NCBI GenBank assembly: GCA_019096195.1 | Contig: JAGTXK010000031.1 | Location: 1-64,000, forward strand | Direction of reading: 5' to 3' | Source: Boletus sp. NGJ | Taxonomy: Eukaryota > Basidiomycota > Agaricomycetes > Boletales > Boletaceae | Length of the DNA stretch: 64,000 nt | Shown: positions 45,104 to 56,964 of the stretch, one piece after another | Layout of the letters: every line of letters begins with the position of its first letter | Position numbering within the stretch: position 1 is the first letter of the stretch | The notes under the pieces: model-generated | Seen by the model: the letters and a program-made list of their open reading frames with translations, nothing else | What the model was told of the DNA's origin: nothing | Databases searched by the model: none | Program-made: the position numbers and the translations under genes

Positions 45104-46535
45104 ATAGCACTGTGTAGATGTCATTCTAGCCTGTATTATTGCTTTTCAACAAACTCACATGTCCTTTTTGGTACCACCTTGCTTCAAGTTGGATCGGACT
45201 TGACACTGCAGGTGGGACAGGTTGGTGTAGACCCATACCCTCCACGGGTATGGTGTTGGCGGGTATGAGTCGCAGTGTTCACTGCCCGACCCACATTGTC
45301 ACCCATGACGAACCCTAAGTGTGAAAACCGTCAACAAGCACACTTCAAGAGGGGGGACATACCTCGAACACAATGCCAACCTGTACCACCCCATCCGAAG
45401 CAACAGTGGTCCGCATTCCCGTGCTCGTGCCCATCTGGTACAATGCCGCCAATAAAATTTGATGTCCCACCTCCGAAGTCTTCGAGTGCCGAGAGTGGGA
45501 TACAGTGGCATGTAGTGATGATGGGGGAAAAGAGGGGGTGGCCAAGGTGGGATTCAAGTTGGATATTGAGAGTGGGGAAGACGAGGAGAGACTCTTGGGG
45601 ATGAAACTTGGGTGCAGCGGGCCCAGATGAGGCATGTTAGCAGGATCCCCAATGACGAGCATGGGACGGGTAATTAAAAGGACAAGGGACAAGATGGGAA
45701 GTTGGACCTACGCCACCAAAAAAGCTCACCTCCTGACTGTTGAATAAAAAAACAGGTGGAGCACCGACTTGAACTTGAACTTGTATTAGCCCAACTTCTC
45801 GAGCCCATGTGAGACTGGCAGAAGAATTGGTGCAGGGGGGCTCCTTGAACCACAACCACAACCATGGTCGGTTTTCCCACGGCAAAACTTGGGGAAGGAT
45901 GTTCAGTACCCAACTCTGAGCAACAACCAGTCGCCCCCAAAAAATAACATACAGACATCATAGACCCACCAGTCGCACAACCCAAAACCAATAAAATTAT
46001 GCCACACACACCAACCTGACCAAATGACAGCACCACAACGAGGTCAAAACACAACACCCTCAGAGCTGAGTACACCAAAAACCAAACCAAAACACACTAA
46101 CCCCAAACCCCCGCCCACTGCCTGCATCAAAAAGAACAAGACTGGGCTACCACACTACATCTACAAACCGTATAAATGGAGACACCACACAAATAAGCTG
46201 CATAAAACAAAAAGATAGCAAAACACATACTAATCCGCCACCCACAAAATGACAGAATGACAACCAGAATAATCACCCCAAAACCAATCAATTAACACTG
46301 ATGACATGTTACGACCCACCCTGCAGTGATAACCAAACCAACGCCCCACCCCAACCACCAGTCACACATATAGCATAACCCACCACCCTGACTCACAACA
46401 CTGAAAAGCCAAAGTCATAATGACACTGATACCCCCATCAGATAATGCCATACCTATGCCAGCACACCCAGACACCAGAGAAACAACCAACGCATACCAA
46501 TGCCACCCCCAAATAACCAAAAACCAAACCATGTA
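45104..46535. other. Right flank of hAT gene and A/C-rich stretch
   Basis: 45190-45300 holds GC-rich inverted words, the probable right end of the hAT element. 45300-45700 is CpG-rich for this window with a 115-codon minus ORF of unknown nature (45345-45692). From about 45860 to 46530 the plus strand is strikingly rich in A and C and poor in G and T (CCAAAACCAA-type words). No gene was recognised. Confidence 0.5.
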
Positions 46536-47139
46536 CAGTCGACTCCCTTATAACCAATACCCCACATAACCAATACTCTCTGATAATTGATACCTTTTCA
46601 GATTTCCCAAGTCGGTTTGCGGTAAATTTGGAGTATAGCCGATAACTGATAACCCATACCATTTTTCGAGGTGGAAAACTGATAGATCACATGACTTTAC
46701 CTCCAAATTAGGTAGTTTAATTATATAACCATGGTTACTGACCATTCCAACATGGCAACTATGATCCAAACCATCAGTTTGACTGTCTTCTCCATCATTA
46801 TGCAATCTCTTGACACTCTAAAACAGGAGTTAAAGAAGCTGTGAGACCAAACATGTGTCTGCAAATCAGCACTCGAGGCCACTTTAAAGGCTAGCCAACC
46901 AATCTCAGAGGCCAATGAAGAATGGCTAGACAATGCTGGGAATCTGGTGGATAAAGAGCATGTGGTTGACCAATTGGAAGAGGCAGCAGATTTTGAAGGT
47001 GCCCTTGAAAGGTTGGATGAATTGGACCAGTCCATTGTGCAGAAGTTGACAGACCTTGCTGCAAATGATGGGAAGTCTGTTTCCATGAGAAAGTGCAAAT
47101 GTAGGATTTTTAATTAATTAATCTCTAATGATCAGATGT

Positions 47140-47622
47140 TGTAATAATATAGGAAATTTTCAAACTTTTCAAACGCTTATTTACTTCTCATTTTCTTTAA
47201 CTCTTTTCTTCATAAGTCACATGACTGTGCACGTGACCATGGGAGAACATCACATGATAGGTCTAGAACCTATGATGTCATATGACATCATACCTCATGT
47301 GATCCACGCCTCTTTAATTTTCGCTCTTCTCACACAGCCCTATTAATCTCTGCCTTACTATATATAGTAGTTTAGCACATGCACTGCTTGGTCCATGCAC
47401 ACTCTTCTCATGTATATAAGCTAGCACTTTGACAACTGGTACCCCCAGTCTAATCCATTTGTCTCTTCCTCCAATAACCTATTAGCTTCGGCCATCGGTC
47501 ATCGTAGGGTTAGGAATAGTCAGGCCTAAGACTCCCCACCTGATTCGCTCAGCCAGGACCTGTGTAGCCTGCGAAGCACGTTCCGAGCCTTATGGATTGT
47601 TTTCCGAAAGGGATTCATAACA
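47140..47622 (+). repeat. 5' LTR of element C
   Basis: 483 bp, TGTAATAATATAGG...GATTCATAACA. It contains CACATGACTGTGCACGTGAC, a TATATATAG near 47358 and TGTATATAAGC near 47409 as promoter signals. Solo relatives are at 1586-2095 and 16142-16621. Confidence 0.94.
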
Positions 47623-48232
47623 CTTGGATTAGACTGCTATACACAACGCTTGGACTCCAGAGCTAAGGAGATATATGCAGGCCCAGCATTTAAGGGACAT
47701 CTCTAGTATTCACCACTTGACGGTGACGAGAAAAGCACTCGCCAAAACGCTTGAATATATGCTCATCTGGCATCATAAATAAGAATAACGTTGCTGCCGG
47801 GCATAGTGCACTAGCCCCACTTCTCAGGTGGTTGCCGACTTGAGTGTACGCTGGTTCTACAATAGTGAACCCAGGTTCTCGTGATTACCTGTGACATCAC
47901 GAAGTAACGATACGGAGATTTATCTCGCCTTTCTCCTGTGTTATACCTGCTCGTAGTAAAGCAGTCATCCTCTGGTCCCCCATCACCATTGCCCATCATT
48001 TTCAACAACTTGTATTTCAACTCTTACAAAGGAGTAGGGACCCCAGAACTGGATTGTAAGATATCTGGTAGTAAGGTCCTGAAAGAAGACCAACACAGGA
48101 AAAGGAAAACCTACATCAGAAACCCCAACAAAATCAGACCTCTCTGCCCCTCCTCTGCATTTGCACTTTATCGCATTGCCTACTTCCACTCCTACCTTCA
48201 CCCCACATCACTCTTAAAACTGAACCCCAAAT

Positions 48233-49393
48233 ATGTCTAGAGTCGACATTGACGAACTCGTCCAAAAGCTCGCCGACCTTACCCAGGAACACGATAAAGA
48301 AAACATCACTAAGAAAATCACTGATCCTGGAAAATGGGACGGCACAAGGTCAACCTTCTGCCCTTCGTGGATTAAGCTCCATCTCTGGGTCAACGCCCAG
48401 AAATGGAAAAACAATAAAATCATGGACATTGCAGTTCTCTCACGCCTTGAGAGAAAGGCAGAAGCTTTTGCTCAGCTGATAATGGAGCATTATCTTGATG
48501 AAGAGGCGACCATTGAGACAGACGCAAATGGAATTATGCTACCGGCAAAAGGAGTTGATGCATGGCCCACCTGGAATAGGTTACAGGAGCAGATCAAAAC
48601 TCATGTCTGTATCGACACCTTGGCCCACGAGTCATTAAGGAAACTCGAGGCCTTGAAACAAAACAGTCATCCTATTGACCTGTTCCTCCAAAAATTCAAG
48701 ATCCTGAGAAAAGAGTCATATATTGACGACCATCACGCAGAAGTTCTACTGAAGAAGGTAGTAGACTTTAAAATATACGAAAGGTCACGATTAAACTCTC
48801 CGGCTCGAAACTTTGACTATGAGGATCTGGTTATCAATTACAGGGTAATCGGATGAGTGTTCGAACAGATAGCAAACAAACGCGGACCCCCTATATGATC
48901 TCAACCTCCTCGCTCGTCATTCCCTCCTCCCCATGGGCAGCCCCCACACAATTCATATCGCCCCACCTACACGGCAGTAGGTACACAACCGGGTCACGGT
49001 GCACCCATGAAAATAGGAGTCCAGCAGGCTGGACCTTCTAAGGAAACTAGAACCTGTTTCCACTGTGGCAAACCCAGCCACATAAAACCGAACTGCCCCA
49101 CGAACCCTTTCAAACAGACTGGTCGTCCAATGCAACACCAGATATGGGATTGGAATCAAGGCTCGTATGTCAAGCAATCACAGGGAGAAAAAGAGTATCC
49201 CTCTTTTTTTAATGAAACCCAATCCCGCGCATACGCATCTCGACCACTCCTGCAACCTCCTGCAGCTACAGTGGCACCAAGTGTAGCATCAAGGGCATAC
49301 GTTTCCGATGAGGCGGAAGCGTATTACAGAGATAAATTTGAAGTGGAAGCCAAAGCCAGAGCTGCACAGGCTTTAAATGGACAGCGCCAATGA
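48233..49393 (+). CDS. Element C Gag with zinc knuckle
   Basis: ATG at 48233 opens 207 codons of Tf1/chromovirus-type Gag (MSRVDIDELVQKLADLTQEH, KLHLWVNAQKWKNNKIMDIA, LRKLEALKQNSHPIDLFLQK). The nucleocapsid part (49007-49393) has a CCHC knuckle CFHCGKPSHIKPNC and ends in an Ala/Glu-rich helix (EAEAYYRDKFEVEAKARAAQ). Structural protein of the particle. Fossil. Confidence 0.88.
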
Positions 49394-50187
49394 GTGAAGA
49401 GGGAACTCAGTGGCACAAACATTCTTCTTTTTCATCTACTCTTACAACATGTACAAGTACCGATTTTCCTATCTCCGATCTTTCTTCTGTTTTACGTAAT
49501 CTATCAATGAAATCTGCGAGGGCATCTCAATTGAGCGCGGCACCAGAATTAAGTGTACTTAATTCCCTCGTGAAACAACAAAAAATATCGAATATCTATA
49601 AACCCACGAAGGTCACGTTAAACCAAGCATCTACGCTTTCCTATGATGGAGAATTTTCCCTCAAAACCATAGTATCATGCAACGTTGATGGCCAGTGGTT
49701 GTGTTGCCGTTTCCAGTCCCTCCTGGATTCAGGAGCATCACACACCTTCATAGATCAGGACTATGTAAAACGTCACGGAATACCTTTTTATACCATAGAT
49801 AACCCCATTAAGATATATAACGCTGATGGTTCAGTAGGAGCTATCGGACCGATCCGTCATGCAGTAACACTGATGGTGGAAATTGAAGGACACTACGAAG
49901 TTATAGACACTTACATATCTAAATTAGGAACTCATCATATGATCATTGGGTATGATTGGCTATATCGTCACAACCCTGACATTGATTGGGTAAAGCAGAC
50001 AATTACCTTTCCCCACTGTACCTCGTACTGTAAAATTATGGGCTTAGGACCTACTTCCTCTTACAAACCAGCTCAAATACGTACAATAGAAGAAGGACTC
50101 AAAGAAAAAGTCCCTTTAGCTTATCACGAGTTTTTAGACATTTTCTCGGAGAAAGAATCTCAAAGGATGCCTTTACGAAAACATTGA
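49390..50187 (+). CDS. Element C protease region
   Basis: 265 codons, the start overlapping the Gag end by four bases (ATGA). The active site is SLLDSGASHTFIDQDYV, the hydrophobic partner segment is MIIGYDWLYRHNPDIDW, and the tail LAYHEFLDIFSEKESQRMP leads into RT. Aspartic protease of Gag-Pol. Confidence 0.9.
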   Translation: MSEEGTQWHKHSSFSSTLTTCTSTDFPISDLSSVLRNLSMKSARASQLSAAPELSVLNSLVKQQKISNIYKPTKVTLNQASTLSYDGEFSLKTIVSCNVDGQWLCCRFQSLLDSGASHTFIDQDYVKRHGIPFYTIDNPIKIYNADGSVGAIGPIRHAVTLMVEIEGHYEVIDTYISKLGTHHMIIGYDWLYRHNPDIDWVKQTITFPHCTSYCKIMGLGPTSSYKPAQIRTIEEGLKEKVPLAYHEFLDIFSEKESQRMPLRKH

Positions 50188-50376
50188 GATCACGCAATCG
50201 ATCTCAAAGAAGACTTCATCCCAAAGAAAGAATGTGTTATTCCCCTTTCGGACATCGAGATGGAAGAAGTCAGAACATTCATCAAAAAGGAAGTCAAAAA
50301 GGGTTACGTCAAACCCTCTAAATCTCCGCAAATGTCCCCTGTCTTCTTTATTCCAAAAAAGGACAGCAAAAAATGA

Positions 50377-51477
50377 ATGGTTATGGACTACCGATATTTA
50401 AATAAAGGAACCATTAAAAACTCCTATCCGCTCCCTCTTATCCCGCAGTTAATTGATCGACTCAAAAACACGGACCTATTCACGGCTATGGATCTTCGAT
50501 GGGGATATAACAATGTCCATATCAAAGAAGGCAATGAATGGAAAGCAGCTTTCATCACCCCTATCAGAGCATACGAGCCTACTGTTATGTATTTCAGTCT
50601 CACAAACTCTCCTCCCACATTCCAAACCATGATGAATGACATATTTAATGACATGTATGCTGTCGTCGTCATTTACATCGACAACATTATGATATTTACA
50701 TCAAAAAAGACAAAAAAACAACACGAAGAAGTTGTGAAGGAAGTTCTACGCCGCTTACACAAGAATGACCTTTACATAAAACCAGAAAAGTGTACCTTCT
50801 CGGCAGAAAAAGTGGACTTTTTGAGAATGGTTGTATCTAAAGAGGGGGTAGAGATGCAGTTGAAAAAAGTAGCTGGGGTCATGGATTGGCCAATTCCTAC
50901 TTGATTAAAGCAACTCCAAGGTTTCCTCGGACTTTGTAATTATTATAGACGATTCATAGAAGGCTTCGTGCAAATCGCTCGACCCTTGAACGATCTTACC
51001 AAGAAAGACGTTCCATTCAAATGGGGTCCAGATCAACAAGAAGCATTCACAAACTTAAAAAGAAAATTTACGAAAGCACCGCTTCTCACGTATCCCAATT
51101 GCGATCAAGAAATGCGCGTAGAAACCAATGCCTCGGACATCGCCATGGGAGCAGTGCTCTCTACTTTGTGTAATGATGGAAATTTGCGACCTGTAGCCTT
51201 TATCTCTCATTCTTTTGACAGCACAGAGCACAACTATCCAATCTACAACAAGGAACTGCTTGCAGTAATATGTGCCCTTGAAGAATGGCGTCACTATTTA
51301 ATTGGTCACGAAAGGTTTGAAATCTGGACTGACCATAAAAATCTAGAGTATTGGAAGAAGCCTCAAACACTCAGTGGACGTCAAGCACGTTGGCACGCAC
51401 TTCTCCAAGAATTTAATTATTCCTTCATATACAAACCTGGATCATCTAATGGAAGAGCTGATGCTTTATCCCGATGA
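50377..51477 (+). CDS. Element C reverse transcriptase and RNase H
   Basis: RT palm landmarks: [53 protein letters not shown], the catalytic strand in [12 protein letters not shown], then [20 protein letters not shown]. RNase H follows: [51 protein letters not shown], ending [14 protein letters not shown]. Standard Ty3/Gypsy order. Fossil, more than one open piece. Confidence 0.9.
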
Positions 51478-51573
51478 CCAGATCACGGTGACGCAGTTGT
51501 AGATCATAATCAAAATGTCACCGTTCTTCCCCCTTCTATTTTTATAAATCACGTTTCTCTCTCTTCAGACCTT

Positions 51574-53070
51574 ATGACAAAAATACAAAAAGAATCCAAA
51601 AAATATGACGTAGACGCCATAAACAACTTTCTTTTCTATTCTGAACTTAATCTATTCAAAAACGAAAAAGATCAAATATATGTTCCAGAACCATTACGTA
51701 CCGAAATCATTACTTTATGTCACGACTCGCCCATTGCAGGACATGGCGGTCATTCCAAAACTATACACACTCTTTCTCAATATTTCTTGTGGCCAGGAGT
51801 CACAAAGGATGTAAAAAATTACATAGATCACTGCCAAGTGTGCGCCCTCACGAAGGGTAAGCAAAATGCACCGGCAGGAAAAGTTATTCCTCTACTCGCA
51901 GCAAAAAGACCATGGGAAGATTTATCAGTGGACTTTATCACAGGTCTACCTCCATCACAATCCTTTACCACAATCTGCATTGTTGTGGACAGATTCTCTA
52001 AAGAAGTCATTTTCATACCTACGTATGATACATGTTCCTCAAAAGACCTTGCTATTTTATTTAGAGACCATGTCTGGTCTACACACGGACTCTCTTCTAC
52101 CCTCATTTCAGATCGAGGACCACAGTTCGTTTCTGCATTCACACAAGAGCTTTGCAAGCTTCTTGGAATAAAACAGAAAATCTCTACGGCATATCATCCG
52201 CAAACAGATGGACAAACAGAGTGCGTTAACCGAGATCTCGAGCAATATCTTCGCGCATATGCTGGAAAGAAACAAAACGACTGGGTCGAATGGCTGAAGT
52301 TAGCCCAATTCTCTCACAATAATACCGTCACAACGGCTACCGGAGAAATTCCCTTTAAAGTAACAAGAAACTACGTACCACGTATGGGTTTCAAAGGGCA
52401 TCTCACGGGTTTTGCAGACAAAATTGGGCATAACCATAAGGATATTGAAAAAGTGCTGGAAGCTACACGTGAGAGGATGATCACCTCTTCCAATAAAAAA
52501 CAATCTATGGCACCAGATTATTCTATTGGTCAGCAAGTCTGGCTATCAACAGATAAATTAAAACTTCCTTATATGGCTAAAAAACTCACACAAAAATGGA
52601 TTGGCCCCTACGTGATCACTAGGGTGCCTCCTAATGCCATAACACTCAAGCTCCCAAATTCTGTTCACATCCATCCAACTGTGAACATCTCTCACATCAA
52701 ACCATATAAAGAAATGCTGCCTGGACAGCCTAAATCTCGACCTGATGCAATAGAGATTGACAAAGAGGGAGAAGAGCAGTTCGAAGTTGATTTTATTGCC
52801 GCTTCCAGGATGAAGAAAGGTAAACTAGAATATCTGGTCCATTGGAAAGGTTACGATGAAACTGATCGTACATGGGAATCTGAAGAAATTCACATCATGG
52901 CACCAGATGCAGTCAAAGATTTCCATCGTCTTAACCCTTCCACACCATGCAAGCTTCATGGTTTATCTCTATCAGCTTTCACTTCTTTATTTTCACCTTA
53001 TGAAAACTTCACCGAAAACGAAAAACAACGACTCGCCTGGAATTCAAGTCTTAAGGAGGGGGTAGTGTAA
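51574..53070 (+). CDS. Element C integrase with chromodomain
   Basis: 498 codons, the longest ORF in the window. HHCC zinc domain (HDSPIAGHGGHSKTI, HCQVCALTKGKQN), catalytic core with DLSVDFITGLPPSQ (Asp), LISDRGPQFVSAFT (Asp) and AYHPQTDGQTECVNRDLEQ (Glu), a GPYVITRV/HPTVNISHIKPY C-terminal domain, and a chromodomain KKGKLEYLVHWKGYDETDRT around residue 415-440. The ORF runs a few bases into the 3' LTR. Confidence 0.93.
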   Translation: MTKIQKESKKYDVDAINNFLFYSELNLFKNEKDQIYVPEPLRTEIITLCHDSPIAGHGGHSKTIHTLSQYFLWPGVTKDVKNYIDHCQVCALTKGKQNAPAGKVIPLLAAKRPWEDLSVDFITGLPPSQSFTTICIVVDRFSKEVIFIPTYDTCSSKDLAILFRDHVWSTHGLSSTLISDRGPQFVSAFTQELCKLLGIKQKISTAYHPQTDGQTECVNRDLEQYLRAYAGKKQNDWVEWLKLAQFSHNNTVTTATGEIPFKVTRNYVPRMGFKGHLTGFADKIGHNHKDIEKVLEATRERMITSSNKKQSMAPDYSIGQQVWLSTDKLKLPYMAKKLTQKWIGPYVITRVPPNAITLKLPNSVHIHPTVNISHIKPYKEMLPGQPKSRPDAIEIDKEGEEQFEVDFIAASRMKKGKLEYLVHWKGYDETDRTWESEEIHIMAPDAVKDFHRLNPSTPCKLHGLSLSAFTSLFSPYENFTENEKQRLAWNSSLKEGVV

Positions 53071-53548
53071 TAACATAGGAAATTTTCAAACTTTTCAAAC
53101 ACTCATTTACTTCTCATTTTCTTTAACTCTTTTCTTCATAAGTCACATGACTGTGCACGTGACCATGGGAACACATCACATGATAGGTCTAGAACCTATG
53201 ATGTCATATGACATCATACCTCATGTGATCCACGCCTCTTTAATTTTCGCTCTTCTCATATAGCCCTATTAATCTCTGCCTTACTATATATAGTAGTTTA
53301 GCACATGCACTGCTTGGTCCGTGCGCACTCTTCTCATATATATAAGCTAGCACTTTGACAACTGGTACCCCCAGTCTAATCCATTTGTCTCTTCCTCCAA
53401 TAACCTATTAGCTTCGGCCATCGGTCATCGTAGGGTTAGGAATAGTCAGGCCTAAGACTCTCCACCTGATTCGCTCAGCCAGGACCTGCGTAGCCTGCGA
53501 AGCACGTTCCGAGCCTTGTGGATTGTTTTCTGAAAGAGATTCATAACA
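53066..53548 (+). repeat. 3' LTR of element C
   Basis: 483 bp, TGTAATAACATAGG...GATTCATAACA. About a dozen differences from the 5' LTR, mainly transitions. Confidence 0.94.
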
Positions 53549-54390
53549 GATGTAAGGATATTGAGCTTGTGTTGCAGATCCATGTCCCACACAGCCTATG
53601 AGCATGTCTATGAAAGAGAAAAAACCTGCACAGCTAGTCAGGTGGACAGAGAATGCCTCACTTGAGCAATGGATTGAAATTCTAAACTGGCATTATGCCA
53701 ATGGCAAGAATCAGACAAGGACAGCAGGCCATTTTAATAAACTGTATCCCACCCTCCACCTTACCCAGCCACAGATTTCTGAATGGATCAAATGTGAAGT
53801 GAAATGGTGGACAGAGTATAACAGCAGTGGAGGCTTGTCTCGCTCTGTAAAGCAAGTATGTCAGACATAGCACCTGGAGGTGACAAAGATGCTGGATCTC
53901 TGGGTTTTAAAGGCATGGCAGACAAGATTCTATTGACTGGCAATGTTCTCCGCCAAAAGTGGAAGGAATTTGCTAACCTTGCTGCCATATCAGAGGATGA
54001 GTAGCTTTGTCTCAGTGAAGGGTGGTTAATCCAATACAAGGAACGAAACAGCCTGAAACAGATGAAACATCATGGTGAAGCTGCATTTGCAGCATCCAAC
54101 ACAATTGACAAGGAATGGCTTTGAATTAGGGGGGTTATCAAAGAAGGTGGTTACAAGTAGTATGGTGTTTTTAATGGCGATGAAACAGAGTTAAATTATG
54201 CATGTGTATTTCTGTTCTAATGTCAGGTTCTAAATCTCAAGTTAGTTTGCACAGTATGGCACCTGATCTTGGACTCTTTGACACACAAAACTCTGGCATG
54301 AAGGGGAACAAAAATAGATTAACATATTTTTTCACAGTGAACACTGAGGGCTTAATAAAGTTAACTCCACTTATCATTGGAAAGGCATAC

Positions 54391-55517
54391 TACCGGTGCC
54401 CCTACTGTTGGGTGGTTGCCCCCAACCATCCACAGTATGCTTGCCCATGAAGAGCTTGCACCTACTGTGGTGGAAGAGGACATGGTTATCAGACCTGTTC
54501 CAGCCAGGGAGTCTTTGATGACTCCTGGGACCTTACCAATTACGAGGAGAACAAGGGGAATAGAGAAGTTCTTGAGATGGAACTTCAAGACTATGAAGAG
54601 GGTAATGTTATGGTTAGGGAAGAGGGTACATCCTTTTCTCTCCCTTCACCCCCTCCAGGACTATGGGACAACCTCTTCCTCAACTCTGACCAGGGATTCC
54701 CCTGCAACACTAACACAGGCATCACCTCATCCAGAGCTCCCTTTCTAGGCGATGCCTATTTTGACCATGACACTGCCTCTTTTTCATTTCATTGATATAT
54801 GCATTTCACCTCTGATTCAATCAATAGACATTGCCTCCTTGGCTGTGCTCTCTTGTATACAGCCTAGTATTCCAAATCCTCCATTTGACTGATGCCTTGG
54901 TCTCATATGGTAATATTCTGTCTGCAACTCATTATTACCATATACAATATGAAGCCTGCCCTAGATGGGAAAGGCCTATATATATGGGCATTCGCCCTCC
55001 ATGTAACTCTAACCTAGATCTACACAACTTCCCATGTAATCTACCAGCTCTCCCAGCTCTCAGTTCCACTTCACCTCAGAAGCCTACTCCTGCTCTGGAG
55101 GTGATCACCACAGTGCTTGTGATCGTCTTCTTCATCACTTCGCACTTGTGTGGCCTTGTTGCTGTTTGCTCGCATCGCTAGATGGCAACTCCAACGCCAA
55201 TAGAGGTTGGCCCGTGTAAGCCCAGGACTCCACCACTGACAGCACAATAAATCCAGGACTCCGCCACTGGTACCATATTGGTCAGGACTCTACCATTCCT
55301 TTGGATTGTGCCACCATCCTCAAAGTCCGAGACTCCAACATCAGTCACAGAGTAGCAGCTCCAACCCCAAGGGAGGCTCTACATTAAAGCTAGCCATTGA
55401 TCCCTAGTCCAAGGAATCTTTGGGCCTCAGGAGGTATTTTCCCCTCAAGTCTGGCTAGTCCAGTAATCACACAGGGTTGATTACTTGGGAATGTATTACT
55501 TGTTACCCAGCGTAACA
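54391..55517 (+). mobile_element. Truncated B2 element: 3' ORF end plus LTR
   Basis: Plus sense. 54391-54605 is the end of the internal region and encodes Cys-rich CPYCWVVAPNHPQYACP and CTYCGGRGHGYQTC (two zinc-knuckle-like groups) followed by EMELQDYEEGNVMV. The LTR is 54606-55517 (912 bp, TGTTATGGTTAGG...CCAGCGTAACA). All sequence 5' of 54391 is lost. The flanks CATAC (54386-54390) and TATAC (55518-55522) nearly match. The ORF from MELQDYEEG runs on into the LTR to about 54795 (72 codons). Confidence 0.82.
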
Positions 55518-55866
55518 TATACCTGATACAATGAATTATGTCTGACAACTTGAAGTGACAAAGCAAGGTTATGCAGAATGACCTTGAACTGAATTATGGA
55601 CTAATCAAACATGTGAGATGCTAAGCTACACCCCATGACTAACCATAACTGCATGCCCAAATTTACTGACTGTACATGGGACAGGAAAGCACTCAGAGCT
55701 CAAAAACAAATGGTGGCCTATTTAGGTCCAGGACTTCCATGTCAATATGATGAAGTGAGCTGAAGCAGTCTGCAAGCAATTTGCATTGTCCAAACTGTAC
55801 ACACTCACATAAATCCCCTGTGAGAAATCAGGACATGTCCTCCTCCCCCATTTAGCAATCAGGCAA
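55518..55866. other. Unassigned stretch
   Basis: CpG-poor sequence without recognisable gene or repeat. It does not continue the pogo-type transposase. Confidence 0.4.
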
Positions 55867-56964
55867 CATCAGTAAATACAGGATTTCATCATAGTGCCCA
55901 TAGTGCCATAGTAGTTTCATAGTAGTCATAGTAGTCCCATAGATAATTCATAGTGTTCATAGTGTTCATAGTATCATAGTATTGAAAGTGTATTCATAGT
56001 ATTTTATAGTATATTTATAGTGTTTATAGTATCATAGTATCATAGTACCATAGCATTTCATAGCATTCATAGTATATTCATAGTAGTCATAGTCATAGTA
56101 GTAATTTAAGCTAATCCTAATCTTAATCCTAATCCTAATCTGAAATTGAAAGTATACAAAGAGTGTAGTCAAAAAGTATACAAAAAGTATAGTCAAAGGT
56201 GTAGTCAAATGTTGTACAAAAAGTATAGTATAGTGTAGCAAAAATGTGCACCAAATGTAGCAAAAGTGTAGCAAACAAAGTGTAGTAAAAAAAAGCAAAC
56301 AAAAGTGTAGCAGGGTGTAGTACAGTGTAGCAAACAAAGTGTACCAAAAGTGTACCAAAAGTGTAGACTTACACTCAAAAAAAATATCCAAGTCCATTTT
56401 CTCACACTCAGTGTTAAAAAAGCGGACATTGTTTGCCAATGTTTGTGCCACCATTCTTATATAAACAAGCCAGACTTCAAAAACATTCCCACACCCTCTT
56501 GTTTCTCAATTTTATTCTGCTCTACTCATTACATGAAGTCAACACTTCACTTTGTAAATCATTAGGATTAGGATTAGGACTAGGATTGGAATTGGGATTG
56601 GGATTGTAATCAGAATTAGAATTAGAATTAGAATTAGAATTAATAGAATTAATATTTGATTGAAATTGGAATTAGAATTGGCTTGAAATTGGATTAGAAT
56701 TAGCATTGCTATGTGCTATGGAAGCACTATGTATACTATGGCATCACTATGACCACTATGGAAGTACTATGAGAATACTATGAGACACTATGGACCACTA
56801 TGGAAGTACTATGAGAATACTATGGCCACACTATGAACAGACTAGGAGAGACACTGTCATAGTACTATAAAAACCACTATCCAGTTGGACCCTCACTATG
56901 AGCACTATGTTACTGTCCAGTACTGTCCAGTACTGGACAGTTACAGTTCTGTTTTTTACTGATG
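55867..56964. mobile_element. Short element with inverted ends, copy 2 (MITE-like)
   Basis: 1098 bp with the same CATCAGTAAATACAG start and TTTTTACTGATG end as copy 1, flanked by AA on both sides. Longer than copy 1 because the CATAGTA, GAATTAGAATTA and ACTATGAGAATACTATG simple-repeat tracts are expanded and an extra ~100 bp (about 56370-56460) is present. Same block order as copy 1. Low-complexity frames inside (LLHFCYTLFATL-type) are not genes. Confidence 0.82.

Larger units (their letters stand above)
47140..53548 (+). mobile_element. Ty3/Gypsy chromodomain element C, almost whole
   Basis: 6.4 kb with 483-bp LTRs (47140-47622, 53066-53548; about 97.5% identical by eye) and a perfect duplication GATGT (47135-47139, 53549-53553). 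In order: Gag, protease, RT, RNase H, integrase, chromodomain. A purine tract AAGGAGGGGG abuts the 3' LTR. It looks close to whole, with only a few breaks. CpG is well kept, so it is one of the youngest insertions. It interrupts the pogo-type transposase gene. Confidence 0.95.
46536..54390 (+). pseudogene. Pogo/Tigger-type transposase, decayed and split by element C
   Basis: The left end is visible: TA followed by CAGTCGACTCCC (46536), typical for pogo-like elements. The plus strand then gives a helical N-terminal part at about 46740-47105 (SEANEEWLDNAGNLVDKEHV). After element C (47140-53548, duplication GATGT) come the helix-turn-helix (QWIEILNWHYANGKNQTRTA, HLTQPQISEWIK) and the start of the DDE domain: FNGDETELNYAC-like around 54170-54210 and NKNRLTYFFTVNTEG, LTPLIIGKAY near 54310-54390. 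The protein ends abruptly where a truncated B2 element begins; the rest of the DDE domain and the right inverted repeat are not in the window. There are several stops. A GTAGGA...TTGCAG intron may have spanned the insertion site. Confidence 0.8.
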
